Origin: Streptomyces spinoverrucosus
GTDB lineage: Bacteria > Actinomycetota > Actinomycetes > Streptomycetales > Streptomycetaceae
Direction: 5' to 3'
Assembly (NCBI RefSeq): GCF_006539505.1
Contig: NZ_BJND01000012.1
Coordinates: forward strand, 62,001 to 126,000
DNA length: 64,000 bases
Of the stretch, positions 1 to 10,251 are shown one piece after another (position 1 is the stretch's first letter; each line of letters starts with the position of its first letter). A program made the translations under genes and the position numbers. A model generated the notes under the pieces. The model did no database searches. It was not told the origin of the DNA and was given only the letters and a program-made list of their open reading frames with translations.

Positions 1-84
1 CGCCCCGCCCTCCCCGGAGCCCCGACCGAGGCCCGCGCCGGCGTGACCGGATCCGCCGGACAGGCCCTGCAGGACCTGTCCTAA
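1..84 (+). CDS. 3' end of a gene cut by the window edge
   Basis: The first 27 codons of the window read open in frame 1 to a TAA at 82-84. About 25 of 28 codons end in G or C, the signature of real coding sequence here. The visible tail ends in ...GQALQDLS and has no recognisable motif, so no function is assigned. It converges on the next gene and the two stop codons overlap by four bases. Confidence 0.55.
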   Translation, partial: RPALPGAPTEARAGVTGSAGQALQDLS

Positions 85-1661
85 TTGCGCCGCAGCAGCC
101 GGGTCGCCGCCGCCGCCACCGTCGTGGCCAGGATCCAGCCGAGCAGGACCAGCGCGGCGGCGAGCCACTGCCAGCCGCCGTCCAGATGCCAGACACCCAC
201 CTGCCCCAGGTCGATCACCGGCAGCAGCAGATCCAGGGCGAACAGGGCCGGGTTCCACGGCGGGTCACCGGCGCTGCCACCCGTCCGGGGCCGCCCGGCG
301 TACGCGAAGGCCAGCGAGCCGGCCGCCCACAGCACCGCCATCCACACCGCGGCCCGCCCCGGCCGGTACCCGTAGGCCACCGCCAGGTCCTGCGCGTACC
401 CCCAGAACTTGCCGGCCGGCGGCAGGGTCTCCCGGCGGCGGCGCTGCTTGGCGAGCAGCACCTCGCGCGCGTCCTCGTCCTCCCCGCTCGCCCGCAGCAC
501 GGCGGCCAGCCGCTCGTACGGCTCCGGGTGGTACTCAGCGGTCGCCGCGGCCACCCACTCCAGCCGCTCCGCCAGCGGGAACGGCCCCTGCGGCACCAGG
601 TTCTCGTACGCGAAACCCGGCATGTACAGATTGCCGGGGCCCGGCCAGCTGCTCGCCCGGTCGACCAGGTTGACGACCCGCGCGCCGGACAGCACCACCT
701 TGCCGCGCTGCGGCCGCTCCCCGAGGAAGCGCAGCTCGGGCACCTGGACCCGGCGCAGCGACAGCTCCTGTTCGTCGGTGAAGGTGAACCGGGCGCGTTC
801 CAGGTCGACCGCGTCCCCGAACCGGCCGTCGTCCAGCCGCACCCCTCCCTGGCACTCGAAGTGCTGTATCCGCGTCCCGCGCGCGGGTGTGCGCCCGGCG
901 AGCTGCAGGCTGCCGACACCCGCCGGGGTGAGGTACAGGGTGCGCTCGACGGTCAGCTGCGGGGCGTTCAGCGCGAGCCGGGTGTACGGGTTGCGCAGCC
1001 GGGCCCCGCGCAGGCTGAGCGAGACGCCCACCTTCGCGCTGCGCAGGCTCAGCTCGCCGTGCGACTCCAGCATCTCGGCCTGGAGGTCCTGGCCGACCGT
1101 CATACCGTCCGCGGCGATCGAACGGCCGGTGCGGTCCCGGTACACCACGGCCTGGTTGAGCAGCAGGTCCGTACCGATGTGCGCGTCGGTCAGCCTGATG
1201 CCGCTGTGGAACCGGCAGCGCGGCAGATGCAGATCCCCCTCGGTGTGCACCCGGGCCGCCTCCAGCCGCGGCACCGAGCAGTTCACCAGCCGCAGGGTCT
1301 TGAACTGGGCCTCCGGCAGCAGGATCTCCCGCTCGAAGCGGCAGCCCCGCAGCTCGACGTACGGCGTCACCGTGCCGCCCGCGAGGTCCAGGCTGCCGCT
1401 GATGTGCACGCCGGTCAGCTTCAGCGAGGACACCCGGCCCGCGAGCGCGGGCGGCCCGTCCAGGAGCAGCCAGCACACGATGCGCGCCCGCACGGTCCGC
1501 TCGGGCCCCCAGGGATGCCCGCCGTGCGGATCGTCGACGACCGTGTCCCCGCAGCTCAGGTCGTACACGCTGCCGTTGCGGAAGGCCTGCCACATGCCGG
1601 CCTCGGCGGCGCTCAGATCCTCCGGCAGGTCCCCGTCCCGGATGCCGGCCCCCTCGGTCAC
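81..1661 (-). CDS. Membrane-anchored beta-helix (pentapeptide-like) protein
   Basis: 526 aa. Residues about 75-330 show recurring short repeats with regularly spaced Leu and Ala/Cys (for example [45 protein letters not shown]), the pattern of a right-handed beta-helix of the pentapeptide type. Two hydrophobic helices follow near the C-terminus (about 437-460 and 495-518), so the repeat domain is probably cytoplasmic and tethered to the membrane. Streptomyces relatives are often labelled 'membrane-associated oxidoreductase', but I see no nucleotide- or flavin-binding motif to support that name. The GTG start follows a strong GGAGGAGAGGG. It is divergent from hisD. Function unknown. Confidence 0.8.
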   Translation of the reverse strand: MTEGAGIRDGDLPEDLSAAEAGMWQAFRNGSVYDLSCGDTVVDDPHGGHPWGPERTVRARIVCWLLLDGPPALAGRVSSLKLTGVHISGSLDLAGGTVTPYVELRGCRFEREILLPEAQFKTLRLVNCSVPRLEAARVHTEGDLHLPRCRFHSGIRLTDAHIGTDLLLNQAVVYRDRTGRSIAADGMTVGQDLQAEMLESHGELSLRSAKVGVSLSLRGARLRNPYTRLALNAPQLTVERTLYLTPAGVGSLQLAGRTPARGTRIQHFECQGGVRLDDGRFGDAVDLERARFTFTDEQELSLRRVQVPELRFLGERPQRGKVVLSGARVVNLVDRASSWPGPGNLYMPGFAYENLVPQGPFPLAERLEWVAAATAEYHPEPYERLAAVLRASGEDEDAREVLLAKQRRRRETLPPAGKFWGYAQDLAVAYGYRPGRAAVWMAVLWAAGSLAFAYAGRPRTGGSAGDPPWNPALFALDLLLPVIDLGQVGVWHLDGGWQWLAAALVLLGWILATTVAAAATRLLRRN

Positions 1662-1832
1662 GGTGTTCCCTCTCCTCCCCGGCTGCTCAGCGGTTTCGTA
1701 CTGCCGTTCATGCCCGCTGAGTGACGGCCCGAACGCCCAACGTGCAGCCGATCTCCCCTGGGGGGTGCGGGGCGTCGGCGGGGTCTCGTATCAGCCACTG
1801 AAACGCGCGGACGGCGCCCCGTCCGGGTCTGC

Positions 1833-1838
1833 GAGAAT
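1833..1838 (+). promoter_or_regulatory. Probable -10 of the his operon (leaderless)
   Basis: GAGAAT lies exactly 7 nt before the hisD GTG, and no Shine-Dalgarno sequence lies in between. This spacing puts the transcription start on the start codon. The same hexamer-N7-start arrangement recurs at several other genes in the window. Confidence 0.45.
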
Positions 1839-1845
1839 TGGATGC

Positions 1846-3171
1846 GTGATCTCCCGAATCGATCTGCGCGGCGACGCCCTCCCGGAGGGTCCCGCCCTGC
1901 GCGACCTGCTGCCCCGAGCCGACTTCGATGTTCAGGCCGCCCTGGAGAAGGTGCGCCCGATCTGCGAGGCCGTGCATCATCGGGGCGACGCGGCGCTGAT
2001 CGACTTCGCCGAGAAGTTCGACGGCGTCAAGCTCGACCAGGTGCGGGTGCCGGCCGCGGCACTCGAAAAGGCCCTCGAAGAACTCGACCCGGCCGTGCGC
2101 GCCGCCCTGGAGGAGTCCATCCGGCGCGCCCGGCTCGTCCACCGCGAGCAGCGCCGTACGACGCACACCACCGAGGTCGTGCCCGGCGGCTCGGTCACCG
2201 AGAAGTGGGTGCCGGTCGAGCGGGTCGGCCTGTACGCGCCGGGTGGCCGCTCGGTCTACCCGTCGTCCGTGGTCATGAACGTCGTGCCCGCGCAGGAGGC
2301 CGGCGTCGAGTCGATCGCGCTCGCCTCGCCCGCGCAGGCCGAGTTCGACGGGCTGCCGCACCCGACGATCCTCGCCGCGTGCGCCCTGCTCGGCGTCGAC
2401 GAGGTGTACGCCGCCGGTGGTGCGACCGCCGTGGCGATGTTCGCGTACGGCACCGAGTCCTGCCCGCCCGCCCCCATGGTCACCGGCCCCGGCAACATCT
2501 GGGTCGCCGCCGCCAAGCGCTACTTCACCGGCAAGATCGGCATCGACGCCGAGGCGGGCCCGACCGAGATCGCGATCCTCGCCGACGCCACCGCCGACCC
2601 GGTGCACGTCGCCTCCGACCTGATCAGCCAGGCCGAGCACGACCCGCTGGCGGCGGCTGTGCTGGTCACCGACTCCGCCGAGCTGGCGGACGCGGTGGAG
2701 AAGGAGCTTCAGCCGCAGGTCGCCGCCACCAAGCACATCGACGACCGGATCGTCCCGGCCCTCAAGGGCAAGCAGTCCGCGATCGTCCTGGTCGACGGCA
2801 TCGACGAGGGCCTGCGAGTGGTCGACGCGTACGGCGCCGAGCACCTGGAGATCCAGACGGCCGACGCCGCCGCGGTGGCCGACCGGGTCCGCAACGCCGG
2901 CGCGATCTTCATCGGCCCCTGGGCGCCGGTCTCGCTGGGCGACTACGCGGCCGGGTCCAACCACGTCCTGCCCACCGGCGGCTGCGCCTGCCACTCCTCG
3001 GGCCTGTCCGTGCAGTCCTTCCTGCGTGGCATCCACATCGTCGACTACACGAGGGACGCGCTGGCCGAGGTCGCGCATCACGTGGTGACGCTGGCGGAGG
3101 CGGAGGACCTGCCCGCGCACGGCGCGGCGATCAAGGCGAGGTTCGGTTGGAAGGTACCGGAGAGCAAGTGA
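1846..3171 (+). CDS. hisD: Histidinol dehydrogenase
   Basis: 441 aa, normal length. It performs the last two steps of histidine synthesis, oxidising L-histidinol to L-histidine with 2 NAD+, and is zinc dependent. Supporting motifs are [31 protein letters not shown], the catalytic Glu-His pair in [10 protein letters not shown], and [15 protein letters not shown] near the C-terminus. The GTG at 1846 gives the family N-terminus ([15 protein letters not shown]) and sits 7 nt after a -10-like GAGAAT; the ATG four bases upstream is out of frame. It is the first gene of the his operon, and its stop overlaps hisC as GTGA. Confidence 0.97.
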   Translation: MISRIDLRGDALPEGPALRDLLPRADFDVQAALEKVRPICEAVHHRGDAALIDFAEKFDGVKLDQVRVPAAALEKALEELDPAVRAALEESIRRARLVHREQRRTTHTTEVVPGGSVTEKWVPVERVGLYAPGGRSVYPSSVVMNVVPAQEAGVESIALASPAQAEFDGLPHPTILAACALLGVDEVYAAGGATAVAMFAYGTESCPPAPMVTGPGNIWVAAAKRYFTGKIGIDAEAGPTEIAILADATADPVHVASDLISQAEHDPLAAAVLVTDSAELADAVEKELQPQVAATKHIDDRIVPALKGKQSAIVLVDGIDEGLRVVDAYGAEHLEIQTADAAAVADRVRNAGAIFIGPWAPVSLGDYAAGSNHVLPTGGCACHSSGLSVQSFLRGIHIVDYTRDALAEVAHHVVTLAEAEDLPAHGAAIKARFGWKVPESK

Positions 3172-4274
3172 CAGGCATCGACGATCTCCCCGTACGGGAC
3201 GAGCTGCGCGGCAAGTCCCCCTATGGCGCGCCCCAGTTGGACGTCCCCGTACGGCTGAACACCAACGAGAACCCGTATCCGCTGCCCGAGCCGCTGGTCG
3301 AACGGATCGCCGAGCGGGTGCGCGAGGCGGCCCGCAACCTCAACCGCTACCCGGACCGCGACGCGGTCGAGCTGCGCACGAGGCTCGCCGAGTACCTGAC
3401 CAAGACCTCCGGCCACGAGGTGGGCCGCGCAAACGTCTGGGCGGCCAACGGCTCCAACGAGGTCATCCAGCAGCTGCTGCAGACGTTCGGCGGACCGGGC
3501 CGTACGGCCATCGGCTTCGAGCCGTCGTACTCGATGCACGGCCTCATCGCGCGCGGGACGGGCACCGGCTGGATCTCCGGCCCCCGCAACGACGACTTCA
3601 CGATCGACGTCGCCGCTGCCGAGAAGGCGATCGCCGAGAACCGGCCCGACGTCGTCTTCATCACCACCCCCAACAACCCAACCGGCAACGCGGTCTCCCG
3701 CGAGACGGTGGTGGCGCTGTACGAGGCGGCGCAGGCCGCGAAGCCGTCGATGGTGGTCGTGGACGAGGCGTACGTCGAGTTCAGCCACGGCGACTCACTG
3801 CTGCCGCTGCTGGCGGGCCGTCCGCATCTGGTGATCTCCCGGACCATGTCCAAGGCCTTCGGCGCGGCCGGCCTGCGCCTCGGGTATCTCGCCGCGGACC
3901 CGGCCGTCGTGGACGCCGTGCAGCTCGTACGGCTGCCGTACCACCTGTCGGCCGTCACCCAGGCGACCGCCCTGGCCGCCCTGGAGCACACCGACACACT
4001 GCTCGGGTATGTCGAGCAGCTGAAGGCCGAACGGGACCGGCTGGTCGCCGAGCTGCGCGCGATCGGCTACGAGGTGACTGAGTCCGACGCGAACTTCGTG
4101 CAGTTCGGGCGCTTCCCGGACGCCCACGAGGCCTGGCGCAAGATCCTCGACCGGGGCGTGCTGGTCCGGGACAACGGCGTACCGGGGTGGCTGCGGGTCA
4201 CCGCCGGGACGCCGGAGGAGAACGACGCGTTCCTGGACGCGGTCCGTGAACTGAAGAAGGAGCAGAACGCATGA
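3168..4274 (+). CDS. hisC: Histidinol-phosphate aminotransferase
   Basis: 368 aa. A PLP-dependent class I/II aminotransferase that converts imidazole-acetol phosphate and glutamate to histidinol phosphate. It contains the class signature [12 protein letters not shown], the Asp of [10 protein letters not shown], and the Schiff-base lysine in [18 protein letters not shown]. The GTG start overlaps the hisD stop (GTGA), which implies translational coupling. The 3' end overlaps hisB by ATGA. Confidence 0.96.
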   Translation: MTGIDDLPVRDELRGKSPYGAPQLDVPVRLNTNENPYPLPEPLVERIAERVREAARNLNRYPDRDAVELRTRLAEYLTKTSGHEVGRANVWAANGSNEVIQQLLQTFGGPGRTAIGFEPSYSMHGLIARGTGTGWISGPRNDDFTIDVAAAEKAIAENRPDVVFITTPNNPTGNAVSRETVVALYEAAQAAKPSMVVVDEAYVEFSHGDSLLPLLAGRPHLVISRTMSKAFGAAGLRLGYLAADPAVVDAVQLVRLPYHLSAVTQATALAALEHTDTLLGYVEQLKAERDRLVAELRAIGYEVTESDANFVQFGRFPDAHEAWRKILDRGVLVRDNGVPGWLRVTAGTPEENDAFLDAVRELKKEQNA

Positions 4275-4864
4275 ACCGCGTAGGACGCGTGGAGCGAGTC
4301 ACCAAGGAGACCTCGGTCCTCGTCGAGATCGATCTCGACGGGTCCGGCAAGGTCGATGTGTCGACAGGCGTCGGCTTCTACGACCACATGCTCGACCAGC
4401 TCGGCCGGCACGGCCTGTTCGACCTCACCGTGAAGACCGAGGGCGACCTGCACATCGACTCGCACCACACCATCGAGGACACCGCCCTCGCGCTGGGCGC
4501 CGCCTTCAAGCAGGCGCTCGGCGACAAGGTGGGGATTTATCGATTCGGCAACTGCACGGTCCCCCTGGACGAGTCCCTCGCCCAGGTGACGGTCGACCTG
4601 TCCGGCCGCCCCTACCTCGTGCACACCGAGCCCGAGAACATGGCGCCGATGATCGGCGAGTACGACACGACGATGACCCGGCACATCCTGGAGTCGTTCG
4701 TCGCCCAGGCGCAGATCGCGCTGCACGTGCACGTGCCGTACGGGCGCAACGCGCACCACATCGTGGAGTGCCAGTTCAAGGCCCTCGCCCGCGCCCTGCG
4801 GTACGCCTCCGAGCGCGACCCGCGCGCGGCGGGCATCCTCCCCTCGACGAAGGGCGCGCTGTGA
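4271..4864 (+). CDS. hisB: Imidazoleglycerol-phosphate dehydratase
   Basis: 197 aa, the monofunctional dehydratase form typical of actinobacteria; it is not fused to the phosphatase domain seen in E. coli. It converts imidazole glycerol phosphate to imidazole acetol phosphate. The two manganese-binding histidine clusters are visible as [13 protein letters not shown] and [14 protein letters not shown], with a further pair in [11 protein letters not shown]. The ATG overlaps the hisC stop and the TGA overlaps the GTG of the next small gene. Confidence 0.96.
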   Translation: MNRVGRVERVTKETSVLVEIDLDGSGKVDVSTGVGFYDHMLDQLGRHGLFDLTVKTEGDLHIDSHHTIEDTALALGAAFKQALGDKVGIYRFGNCTVPLDESLAQVTVDLSGRPYLVHTEPENMAPMIGEYDTTMTRHILESFVAQAQIALHVHVPYGRNAHHIVECQFKALARALRYASERDPRAAGILPSTKGAL

Positions 4865-5025
4865 ACGGCACCTCGACGCTGCTGATCGTCGTCGGTCTCT
4901 TCCTCGTCGGCGGCATCATCTCCTTCGTCAAGCAGAAGATGCCGAAGGGCCTGATCGTGCTGCTCTCCATCGGCGCCGCGATGTGTCTGGTCGCGGGCGT
5001 CCTGCGGCTGGAGGTGTGGAATTGA
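4861..5025 (+). CDS. Small membrane protein inside the his operon
   Basis: 54 aa, with two hydrophobic segments (about residues 5-20, [16 protein letters not shown], and 28-46, [17 protein letters not shown]) joined by a short basic turn (KQKMPKG). The GTG start overlaps the hisB stop and its TGA overlaps the TTG start of hisH, so it is embedded and probably translationally coupled. I recognise no enzyme function. From its position it is expressed with histidine synthesis, but nothing in the sequence says what it does. Confidence 0.8.
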   Translation: MNGTSTLLIVVGLFLVGGIISFVKQKMPKGLIVLLSIGAAMCLVAGVLRLEVWN

Positions 5026-5663
5026 GCACCCCTAAGAGCGTCGTGGTCTTCGACTACGGCTTCGGCAATGTGAGGTCGGCCGAACGCGCCCTCGCGCGCG
5101 TGGGTGCCGACGTCGAGATAACACGCGACTTCGACAAGGCCATGAACGCGGACGGCCTGCTGGTGCCGGGCGTCGGCGCCTTCGCCGCCTGCATGAACGG
5201 CCTGCGCGAGGCCCGCGGCGACTGGATCGTCGACCGCCGCCTCTCCGGTGGCCGCCCCGTGATGGGCATCTGCGTCGGCATGCAGATCCTCTTCGCCCGC
5301 GGCATCGAGCACGGCGTCGAGACCGAGGGCCTCGACGAGTGGCCCGGCGAGGTCGGGCCGCTCCAGGCCGACATCGTGCCCCACATGGGCTGGAACACCG
5401 TCGAGGCGCCGGCCGACTCCGAGCTGTTCGCCGGCCTGGACGCGGACGCGCGCTTCTACTTCGTGCACTCCTACGCCGTCCACGACTGGACGCTGGAGAC
5501 GCACAACCCCGCCTTCCGGGCCCCCAAGGTCACCTGGTCCACGCACGGCAAGCCCTTCGTGGCCGCGGTGGAGAACGGCGCCCTGTGGGCCACGCAGTTC
5601 CACCCCGAGAAGTCCGGCGACGCCGGCGCGCAGCTGCTCACCAACTGGATCGGAACCCTGTAG
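5022..5663 (+). CDS. hisH: Imidazole glycerol phosphate synthase, glutaminase subunit
   Basis: 213 aa. A class I glutamine amidotransferase that supplies ammonia to HisF. The nucleophile Cys is in [10 protein letters not shown], the catalytic His-Glu pair is in [10 protein letters not shown], and the oxyanion region is [14 protein letters not shown] chose TTG at 5022 because GGAGGT at 5010-5015 is 6 nt away and because the TTG overlaps the upstream TGA. A GTG at 5016 is in frame but lies within that ribosome-binding site; it would add two residues. Confidence 0.93.
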   Translation: MSTPKSVVVFDYGFGNVRSAERALARVGADVEITRDFDKAMNADGLLVPGVGAFAACMNGLREARGDWIVDRRLSGGRPVMGICVGMQILFARGIEHGVETEGLDEWPGEVGPLQADIVPHMGWNTVEAPADSELFAGLDADARFYFVHSYAVHDWTLETHNPAFRAPKVTWSTHGKPFVAAVENGALWATQFHPEKSGDAGAQLLTNWIGTL

Positions 5664-5667
5664 AGAC

Positions 5668-6390
5668 ATGGCCAAGCTCGAACTCCTCCCCGCCGTCGAC
5701 GTCCGTGACGGCCAGGCCGTCCGCCTCGTGCACGGCGAGTCCGGCACGGAGACCTCGTACGGCTCCCCCCTGGAGGCCGCCCTCGCCTGGCAGCGGGCGG
5801 GCGCCGAGTGGCTGCACCTGGTCGACCTGGACGCCGCCTTCGGCACCGGCGACAACCGCGCGCTGATCGCCGAGGTCACCAAGGCGATGGACATCAAGGT
5901 GGAGCTGTCCGGCGGTATTCGTGACGACGCGTCGCTGGCCGCCGCTCTCGCGACCGGCTGCACGCGCGTGAACCTCGGTACGGCCGCCCTGGAGACCCCC
6001 GAGTGGGTCGCCAAGGTCATCGCCGAGCACGGCGACAAGATCGCGGTCGGTCTCGACGTACGCGGTACGACCCTGCGCGGCCGCGGCTGGACCCGTGACG
6101 GCGGCGACCTCTACGAGACGCTGGAGCGCCTCAACAAGGAGGGCTGCGCGCGCTACGTCGTCACCGACATCGCCAAGGACGGCACGCTGCAGGGCCCCAA
6201 CCTGGAGCTGCTGAAGAACGTCTGCGCGGCGACCGACCGCCCGGTGGTGGCCTCCGGCGGCGTGTCCTCGCTGGCCGACCTGCGGGCCATCGCCGAGCTC
6301 GTGCCCCTCGGTGTCGAGGGCGCGATCGTCGGGAAGGCCCTGTACGCGAAGGCGTTCACCCTGGAAGAGGCCTTGGAGGCCACATCTTGA
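5668..6390 (+). CDS. priA: Bifunctional phosphoribosyl isomerase (HisA/TrpF)
   Basis: 240 aa TIM barrel. In Streptomyces this single enzyme isomerises both ProFAR (histidine) and phosphoribosyl anthranilate (tryptophan). The first catalytic Asp lies in [18 protein letters not shown] and the second in [15 protein letters not shown]. No separate trpF lies in the trp genes downstream, which agrees with the dual role. It starts four bases after hisH. Assigning dual activity is from knowledge of the family, not from a residue proof here. Confidence 0.94.
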   Translation: MAKLELLPAVDVRDGQAVRLVHGESGTETSYGSPLEAALAWQRAGAEWLHLVDLDAAFGTGDNRALIAEVTKAMDIKVELSGGIRDDASLAAALATGCTRVNLGTAALETPEWVAKVIAEHGDKIAVGLDVRGTTLRGRGWTRDGGDLYETLERLNKEGCARYVVTDIAKDGTLQGPNLELLKNVCAATDRPVVASGGVSSLADLRAIAELVPLGVEGAIVGKALYAKAFTLEEALEATS

Positions 6391-6406
6391 AAAAGGACAC
6401 AGTGTC

Positions 6407-6799
6407 ATGACGTCCGATGCCGTGCGGCGGGTGCAGAGCGGAAGTCCCTGGGAAGAGTCCTTCGGTTTCGCACGCGCCGTCGCGGCGGGCGACTGTGTCC
6501 TGGTGGGGGGCACGACGTCCTTCAAGGGCAGCGTGCTGTACGGGGAGGGCGACCCGTACGAGCAGGCCAAGGTGGCCTTCACCAGCGCGATCGAGGCGAT
6601 CGGTGAGTTCGGGCTCGGTGTCGGGTCCGTGATCCGGACCAGGATGTTCCTGACCCACGCGCGGGACGTGGACGCCGTGGGCCGGGCCCACAAGGAGCTG
6701 TTCGACGCGGTGCGCCCGGTGTCGACCCTGCTCGTCGTGGAGGGTTTCGTCGACCCGCGCATCCTGGTCGAAGTGGAAGTGGAAGCCTTCAGAGGCTAG
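6407..6799 (+). CDS. Rid-family protein (YjgF/YER057c), probably not a deaminase
   Basis: 130 aa, one Rid domain. RidA proteins hydrolyse reactive enamine/imine intermediates released by PLP enzymes. The family tail [12 protein letters not shown] is present. However, the arginine that E. coli RidA needs for deaminase activity (in its ARSCVEV segment) aligns with Ser in PVSTLLVV here, so this looks like one of the other Rid subgroups, with unknown activity. AAAGGA at about 6392-6397 precedes the ATG. Its place between priA and hisF suggests co-expression with histidine synthesis. Confidence 0.88.
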   Translation: MTSDAVRRVQSGSPWEESFGFARAVAAGDCVLVGGTTSFKGSVLYGEGDPYEQAKVAFTSAIEAIGEFGLGVGSVIRTRMFLTHARDVDAVGRAHKELFDAVRPVSTLLVVEGFVDPRILVEVEVEAFRG

Positions 6800-6826
6800 A
6801 GGCATCTCGTAAGGAGCCGTGGATTC

Positions 6827-7582
6827 ATGACCCTGGCGGTCCGAGTCATCCCCTGCCTGGACGTCGACAACGGCCGGGTCGTCAAGGGTGTCAATTTCCA
6901 GAACCTGCGCGACGCGGGCGACCCCGTCGAGATGGCGAAGGTGTACGACGCCGAGGGCGCTGACGAGCTGACGTTCCTGGACATCACCGCGTCCTCGGGC
7001 AACCGCGAGACGACGTACGACGTGGTGCGCCGCACCGCCGAGCAGGTGTTCATCCCGCTGACGGTCGGCGGCGGCGTGCGCACCGCCGAGGACGTGGACA
7101 AGCTGCTGCGGGCGGGCGCCGACAAGGTGGGCGTCAACACGGCGGCGATCGCCCGCCCCGACCTGATCCGTGAGATCGCCGAACGCTTCGGCCGCCAGGT
7201 CCTGGTCCTGTCGGTCGACGCGCGCCGCACCTCGTCGGGCTCCTTCGAGGTGACCACGCACGGCGGCCGTCGCGGCACCGGCATCGACGCCGTCGAGTGG
7301 GCGCACCGGGCGGCCGAGCTGGGCGCCGGCGAGATCCTGCTCAACTCGATGGACGCCGACGGCACCAAGGACGGCTACGACCTGGAGATGATCTCCGCCG
7401 TCCGCAAGCACGTCACCGTGCCGGTGATCGCCTCCGGCGGCGCGGGCAAGCTGGCCGACTTCCCACCGGCCATCGCGGCGGGCGCGGACGCGGTCCTCGC
7501 GGCCTCGGTGTTCCACTTCGGGGATCTGCGGATCGGCGAGGTCAAGGAGACACTGCGGGCGGCGGGTCACCCCGTACGATGA
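6827..7582 (+). CDS. hisF: Imidazole glycerol phosphate synthase, cyclase subunit
   Basis: 251 aa TIM barrel. It takes ammonia from HisH and converts PRFAR into imidazole glycerol phosphate plus AICAR. The catalytic aspartates are seen in [15 protein letters not shown] and in [14 protein letters not shown], and the phosphate-binding turns in [11 protein letters not shown] and [19 protein letters not shown] precedes the ATG. It is the last gene of the first his block; hisG, hisE and the phosphatase are not in the window. Confidence 0.97.
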   Translation: MTLAVRVIPCLDVDNGRVVKGVNFQNLRDAGDPVEMAKVYDAEGADELTFLDITASSGNRETTYDVVRRTAEQVFIPLTVGGGVRTAEDVDKLLRAGADKVGVNTAAIARPDLIREIAERFGRQVLVLSVDARRTSSGSFEVTTHGGRRGTGIDAVEWAHRAAELGAGEILLNSMDADGTKDGYDLEMISAVRKHVTVPVIASGGAGKLADFPPAIAAGADAVLAASVFHFGDLRIGEVKETLRAAGHPVR

Positions 7583-7616
7583 TCCGGGCCTGGTGATCCG
7601 GGCCGCCGCCTGTGTC

Positions 7617-8252
7617 TCAGATGCCGAGCTGCTTGTTCTCCTCCAGCCGGGCGATCGCGTCCGCGTCTCCGTCCACGTCCACCTTGGCGGCGCTCTGCCG
7701 GCCGTAGAGGAACAGCAGCAGCTCGGACGGCTCACCCGTCACCGTGACCACCGGCGTGCCGCGGTGCGCGACCGCCGTCTGGCCGTCGGGGCGGCGCAGC
7801 ACCAGCCCCGTGGGGGTGCCGCGGCCCATCAGGCGGGCGGTGCGCTCCAGCCGGGACCACAGGGCGTCCTGGAAGACCGGGTCGAGTTCGCGGGTCGTCC
7901 AGTCGGGCTGGGCGCGGCGGACGTCCTCGGTGTGGACGTAGAACTCGATCGTGTTCGACATCTCGTCGATCTGCTTGAGCTGGAAGGGTGAGAAGCGCGG
8001 CGGGCCGGTGCGGATGAGCTGGATCAGCTCCTCGTACGGCTTCACCGTGTACTCCTCCATCACCTTCTCCAGGCGTGGCGCGAGCTGCTTGATCAGTATG
8101 CCGCCGGCGGCGTCCGGGCGGCGTTCGCGCACCACCACGTGCGCGGCCAGGTCACGGGTCAGCCAGCCCTCGCACAGGGTGGGGGCCTCCGGACCGGCGG
8201 TCTCCAAGAGGTCGGCGAGAAGGAGCCGTTCACGCTTGGCAAAGGTCGACAT
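7617..8252 (-). CDS. TIGR03085-type metal-binding protein (DinB/MDMPI fold)
   Basis: 211 aa. The N-terminus ([21 protein letters not shown]) has the spaced His and Glu/Asp residues of the DinB / mycothiol-dependent maleylpyruvate isomerase fold. The central [16 protein letters not shown] and a C-terminal SCP2-like part ([20 protein letters not shown]) match the actinobacterial family TIGR03085. Members are presumed to bind a divalent metal and use or respond to a thiol; the substrate is unknown. It lies convergent to hisF. TAGGCT sits 6 nt before its ATG on the minus strand, suggesting leaderless transcription. Confidence 0.85.
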   Translation of the reverse strand: MSTFAKRERLLLADLLETAGPEAPTLCEGWLTRDLAAHVVVRERRPDAAGGILIKQLAPRLEKVMEEYTVKPYEELIQLIRTGPPRFSPFQLKQIDEMSNTIEFYVHTEDVRRAQPDWTTRELDPVFQDALWSRLERTARLMGRGTPTGLVLRRPDGQTAVAHRGTPVVTVTGEPSELLLFLYGRQSAAKVDVDGDADAIARLEENKQLGI

Positions 8253-8321
8253 GGAGTCAGCCTACGACCGGGCGTCCGGTCCGCCCAGTGGACGCCCTCC
8301 GTCACTGTCAGTGGTGCGCGG

Positions 8322-8327
8322 CACAAT
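8322..8327 (+). promoter_or_regulatory. Probable -10 for hisI-trpE (leaderless)
   Basis: CACAAT ends 7 nt before the hisI ATG. The identical hexamer at the identical distance precedes the DUF2752 gene and the TetR gene in this window. Confidence 0.4.
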
Positions 8328-8334
8328 GGCATCC

Positions 8335-8700
8335 ATGACCAGTACGTCGCCGCCCAGCAGCCTCGACCCCGAGATCGCCGCACGCCTGAAGCGCAGCGCC
8401 GACGGGCTCCTGCCCGCCATCGCCCAGCAGTACGACACCGGTGAGGTGCTGATGCTGGGCTGGATGGACGACGAGGCCCTGCACCGCACGCTGACCACGG
8501 GCCGCTGTACGTACTGGTCGCGCAGCCGTCAGGAGTACTGGGTCAAGGGCGACACCTCGGGACACGTCCAGCACGTGAAGTCCGTGGCCCTGGACTGCGA
8601 CGCCGACACCGTGCTCGTCAAGGTCGACCAGGTCGGCGCCGCCTGCCACACGGGCGCGCGCACCTGCTTCGATTCCGACGTCCTGCCGCTGGGTCAGTAA
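8335..8700 (+). CDS. hisI: Phosphoribosyl-AMP cyclohydrolase
   Basis: 121 aa, the monofunctional form without the HisE pyrophosphohydrolase domain. It opens the purine ring of PR-AMP in the third step of histidine synthesis. Metal and catalytic motifs are [35 protein letters not shown] and the zinc cysteine/histidine signature [13 protein letters not shown] chose ATG 8335 because CACAAT at 8322-8327 lies exactly 7 nt upstream with no ribosome-binding site; the ATG at 8326 is part of that hexamer and would add three residues. trpE follows 11 bases later. Confidence 0.95.
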   Translation: MTSTSPPSSLDPEIAARLKRSADGLLPAIAQQYDTGEVLMLGWMDDEALHRTLTTGRCTYWSRSRQEYWVKGDTSGHVQHVKSVALDCDADTVLVKVDQVGAACHTGARTCFDSDVLPLGQ

Positions 8701-8711
8701 GGTCGGCCGCC

Positions 8712-10190
8712 ATGGACCTCGAGACGTTCCGCAAGCTGGCCACCGACCGCCGCGTCATCCCCGTCACCCGCAAGCTCCTGGCCGACGGCGACACCCCGGT
8801 CGGGCTGTACCGCAAGCTCGCCGCCGAGCGCCCCGGCACCTTCCTGCTGGAGTCCGCGGAGAACGGCCGCTCCTGGTCCCGCTACTCGTTCGTCGGCGTC
8901 CGCAGCGCCGCCACGCTCACCGAGCGGGACGGCCATGTGCACTGGCTGGGCGAGCCGCCCGTGGGCGTGCCCCTCGACGGCGACCCGCTGGCCGCCCTGC
9001 GCGCCACCGTCGAGGCCCTGCACACGCCCCACCAGGAGGGCCTGCCGCCCTTCACCGGGGGCATGGTCGGCTACCTCGGGTACGACATCGTCCGCCGCCT
9101 GGAGAAGATCGGCCCCGGCGAGCGGGACGACCTCAGGCTGCCCGAGCTGACCATGCTGCTGACCAGCGACCTCGCGGTGATGGACCACTGGGAGGGCTCC
9201 GTCCTGCTGATCGCCAACGCGATCAACCACAACGACCTCGACACCGGGGTCGACGAGGCCTACGCCGACGCCGTGGCCCGCCTCGACGCCATGGAGGACG
9301 ACCTCACGCGCGCGGTGGCGCAGCCGCCGGCGGTGCTGCCGCCCTCCGAGCTGCCGGAGTACAGCGCGCTGTGGGGCGGCCCCGACTTCCAGGAGGCCGT
9401 CGAGGACATCAAGGAGCGCATCCGGGCCGGCGAGGCCTTCCAGGTCGTACCGTCGCAGCGGTTCGAGACGCCGTGCACGGCGAGCGCGCTGGACGTCTAC
9501 CGGGTGCTCCGCGCCACGAACCCGTCGCCGTACATGTACCTGCTCCGCTTCGAGGGCTTCGACGTCGTCGGCTCGTCGCCCGAGGCGCTGGTCAAGGTCG
9601 AGGACGGACAGGCCATGGTCCACCCCATCGCCGGTACCCGCCCCCGGGGCGCCACCCCGCAGGAGGACCAGGCCCTGGCCGAGGAGCTGCTCGCCGACCC
9701 CAAGGAGCGCGCCGAGCACCTGATGCTGGTCGACCTCGGCCGCAACGACCTCGGCCGGGTCTGCGAGCCCGGCTCGGTGGCGGTCGTCGACTTCATGTCC
9801 ATCGAGCGGTACTCGCACGTGATGCACATCGTCTCCACGGTGACGGGAAGGGTGGCGCGGGGCCGTACGGCCTTCGACGTCCTGACGGCCTGCTTCCCGG
9901 CGGGCACCCTCTCCGGTGCGCCCAAGCCGCGCGCGATGCAGATCATCGACGAACTGGAGCCGTCCCGGCGCGGCCTGTACGGCGGCTGCGTCGGCTATCT
10001 CGACTTCGCCGGCGACTCCGACACCGCCATCGCCATCCGCACGGCCCTGCTGCGCGACGGCACGGCGTACGTCCAGGCGGGCGCGGGCATCGTCGCCGAC
10101 TCCGACCCGATCGCCGAGGACACGGAGTGCCGCAACAAGGCGGCGGCAGTCCTGCGCGCGGTGCACACGGCGAACCGGCTCGGACAATAG
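8712..10190 (+). CDS. trpE: Anthranilate synthase component I
   Basis: 492 aa. It makes anthranilate from chorismate and ammonia/glutamine in the first committed step of tryptophan synthesis. Motifs include [18 protein letters not shown] (the N-terminal part that usually carries feedback tryptophan binding), [23 protein letters not shown], and the chorismate-binding [18 protein letters not shown]. No glutaminase (trpG) is fused or adjacent and trpD is also absent, so the partner is encoded elsewhere. It starts 11 nt after hisI and is probably co-transcribed; I see no Trp-rich leader peptide upstream. Confidence 0.96.
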   Translation: MDLETFRKLATDRRVIPVTRKLLADGDTPVGLYRKLAAERPGTFLLESAENGRSWSRYSFVGVRSAATLTERDGHVHWLGEPPVGVPLDGDPLAALRATVEALHTPHQEGLPPFTGGMVGYLGYDIVRRLEKIGPGERDDLRLPELTMLLTSDLAVMDHWEGSVLLIANAINHNDLDTGVDEAYADAVARLDAMEDDLTRAVAQPPAVLPPSELPEYSALWGGPDFQEAVEDIKERIRAGEAFQVVPSQRFETPCTASALDVYRVLRATNPSPYMYLLRFEGFDVVGSSPEALVKVEDGQAMVHPIAGTRPRGATPQEDQALAEELLADPKERAEHLMLVDLGRNDLGRVCEPGSVAVVDFMSIERYSHVMHIVSTVTGRVARGRTAFDVLTACFPAGTLSGAPKPRAMQIIDELEPSRRGLYGGCVGYLDFAGDSDTAIAIRTALLRDGTAYVQAGAGIVADSDPIAEDTECRNKAAAVLRAVHTANRLGQ

Positions 10191-10251
10191 GGCGATTCTC
10201 ACGTGAGCCCCGGGTGACAGTTCACGCGAAGGGCACGCGATAGTGGAGTAC

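Noticed and set aside
81..1661. 'Oxidoreductase' as the function of the first full gene
   Set aside because: No cofactor-binding motif is visible; the repeats indicate a beta-helix and two membrane helices.
5016..5021. GTG 5016 as the hisH start
   Set aside because: It overlaps the GGAGGT that best serves TTG 5022. The difference is two residues, and the choice remains tentative.
7581..7604. Direct repeat GATCCGGGCC...GATCCGGGCC at the hisF end
   Set aside because: Two 10-bp copies only, partly inside coding sequence; too short to interpret.
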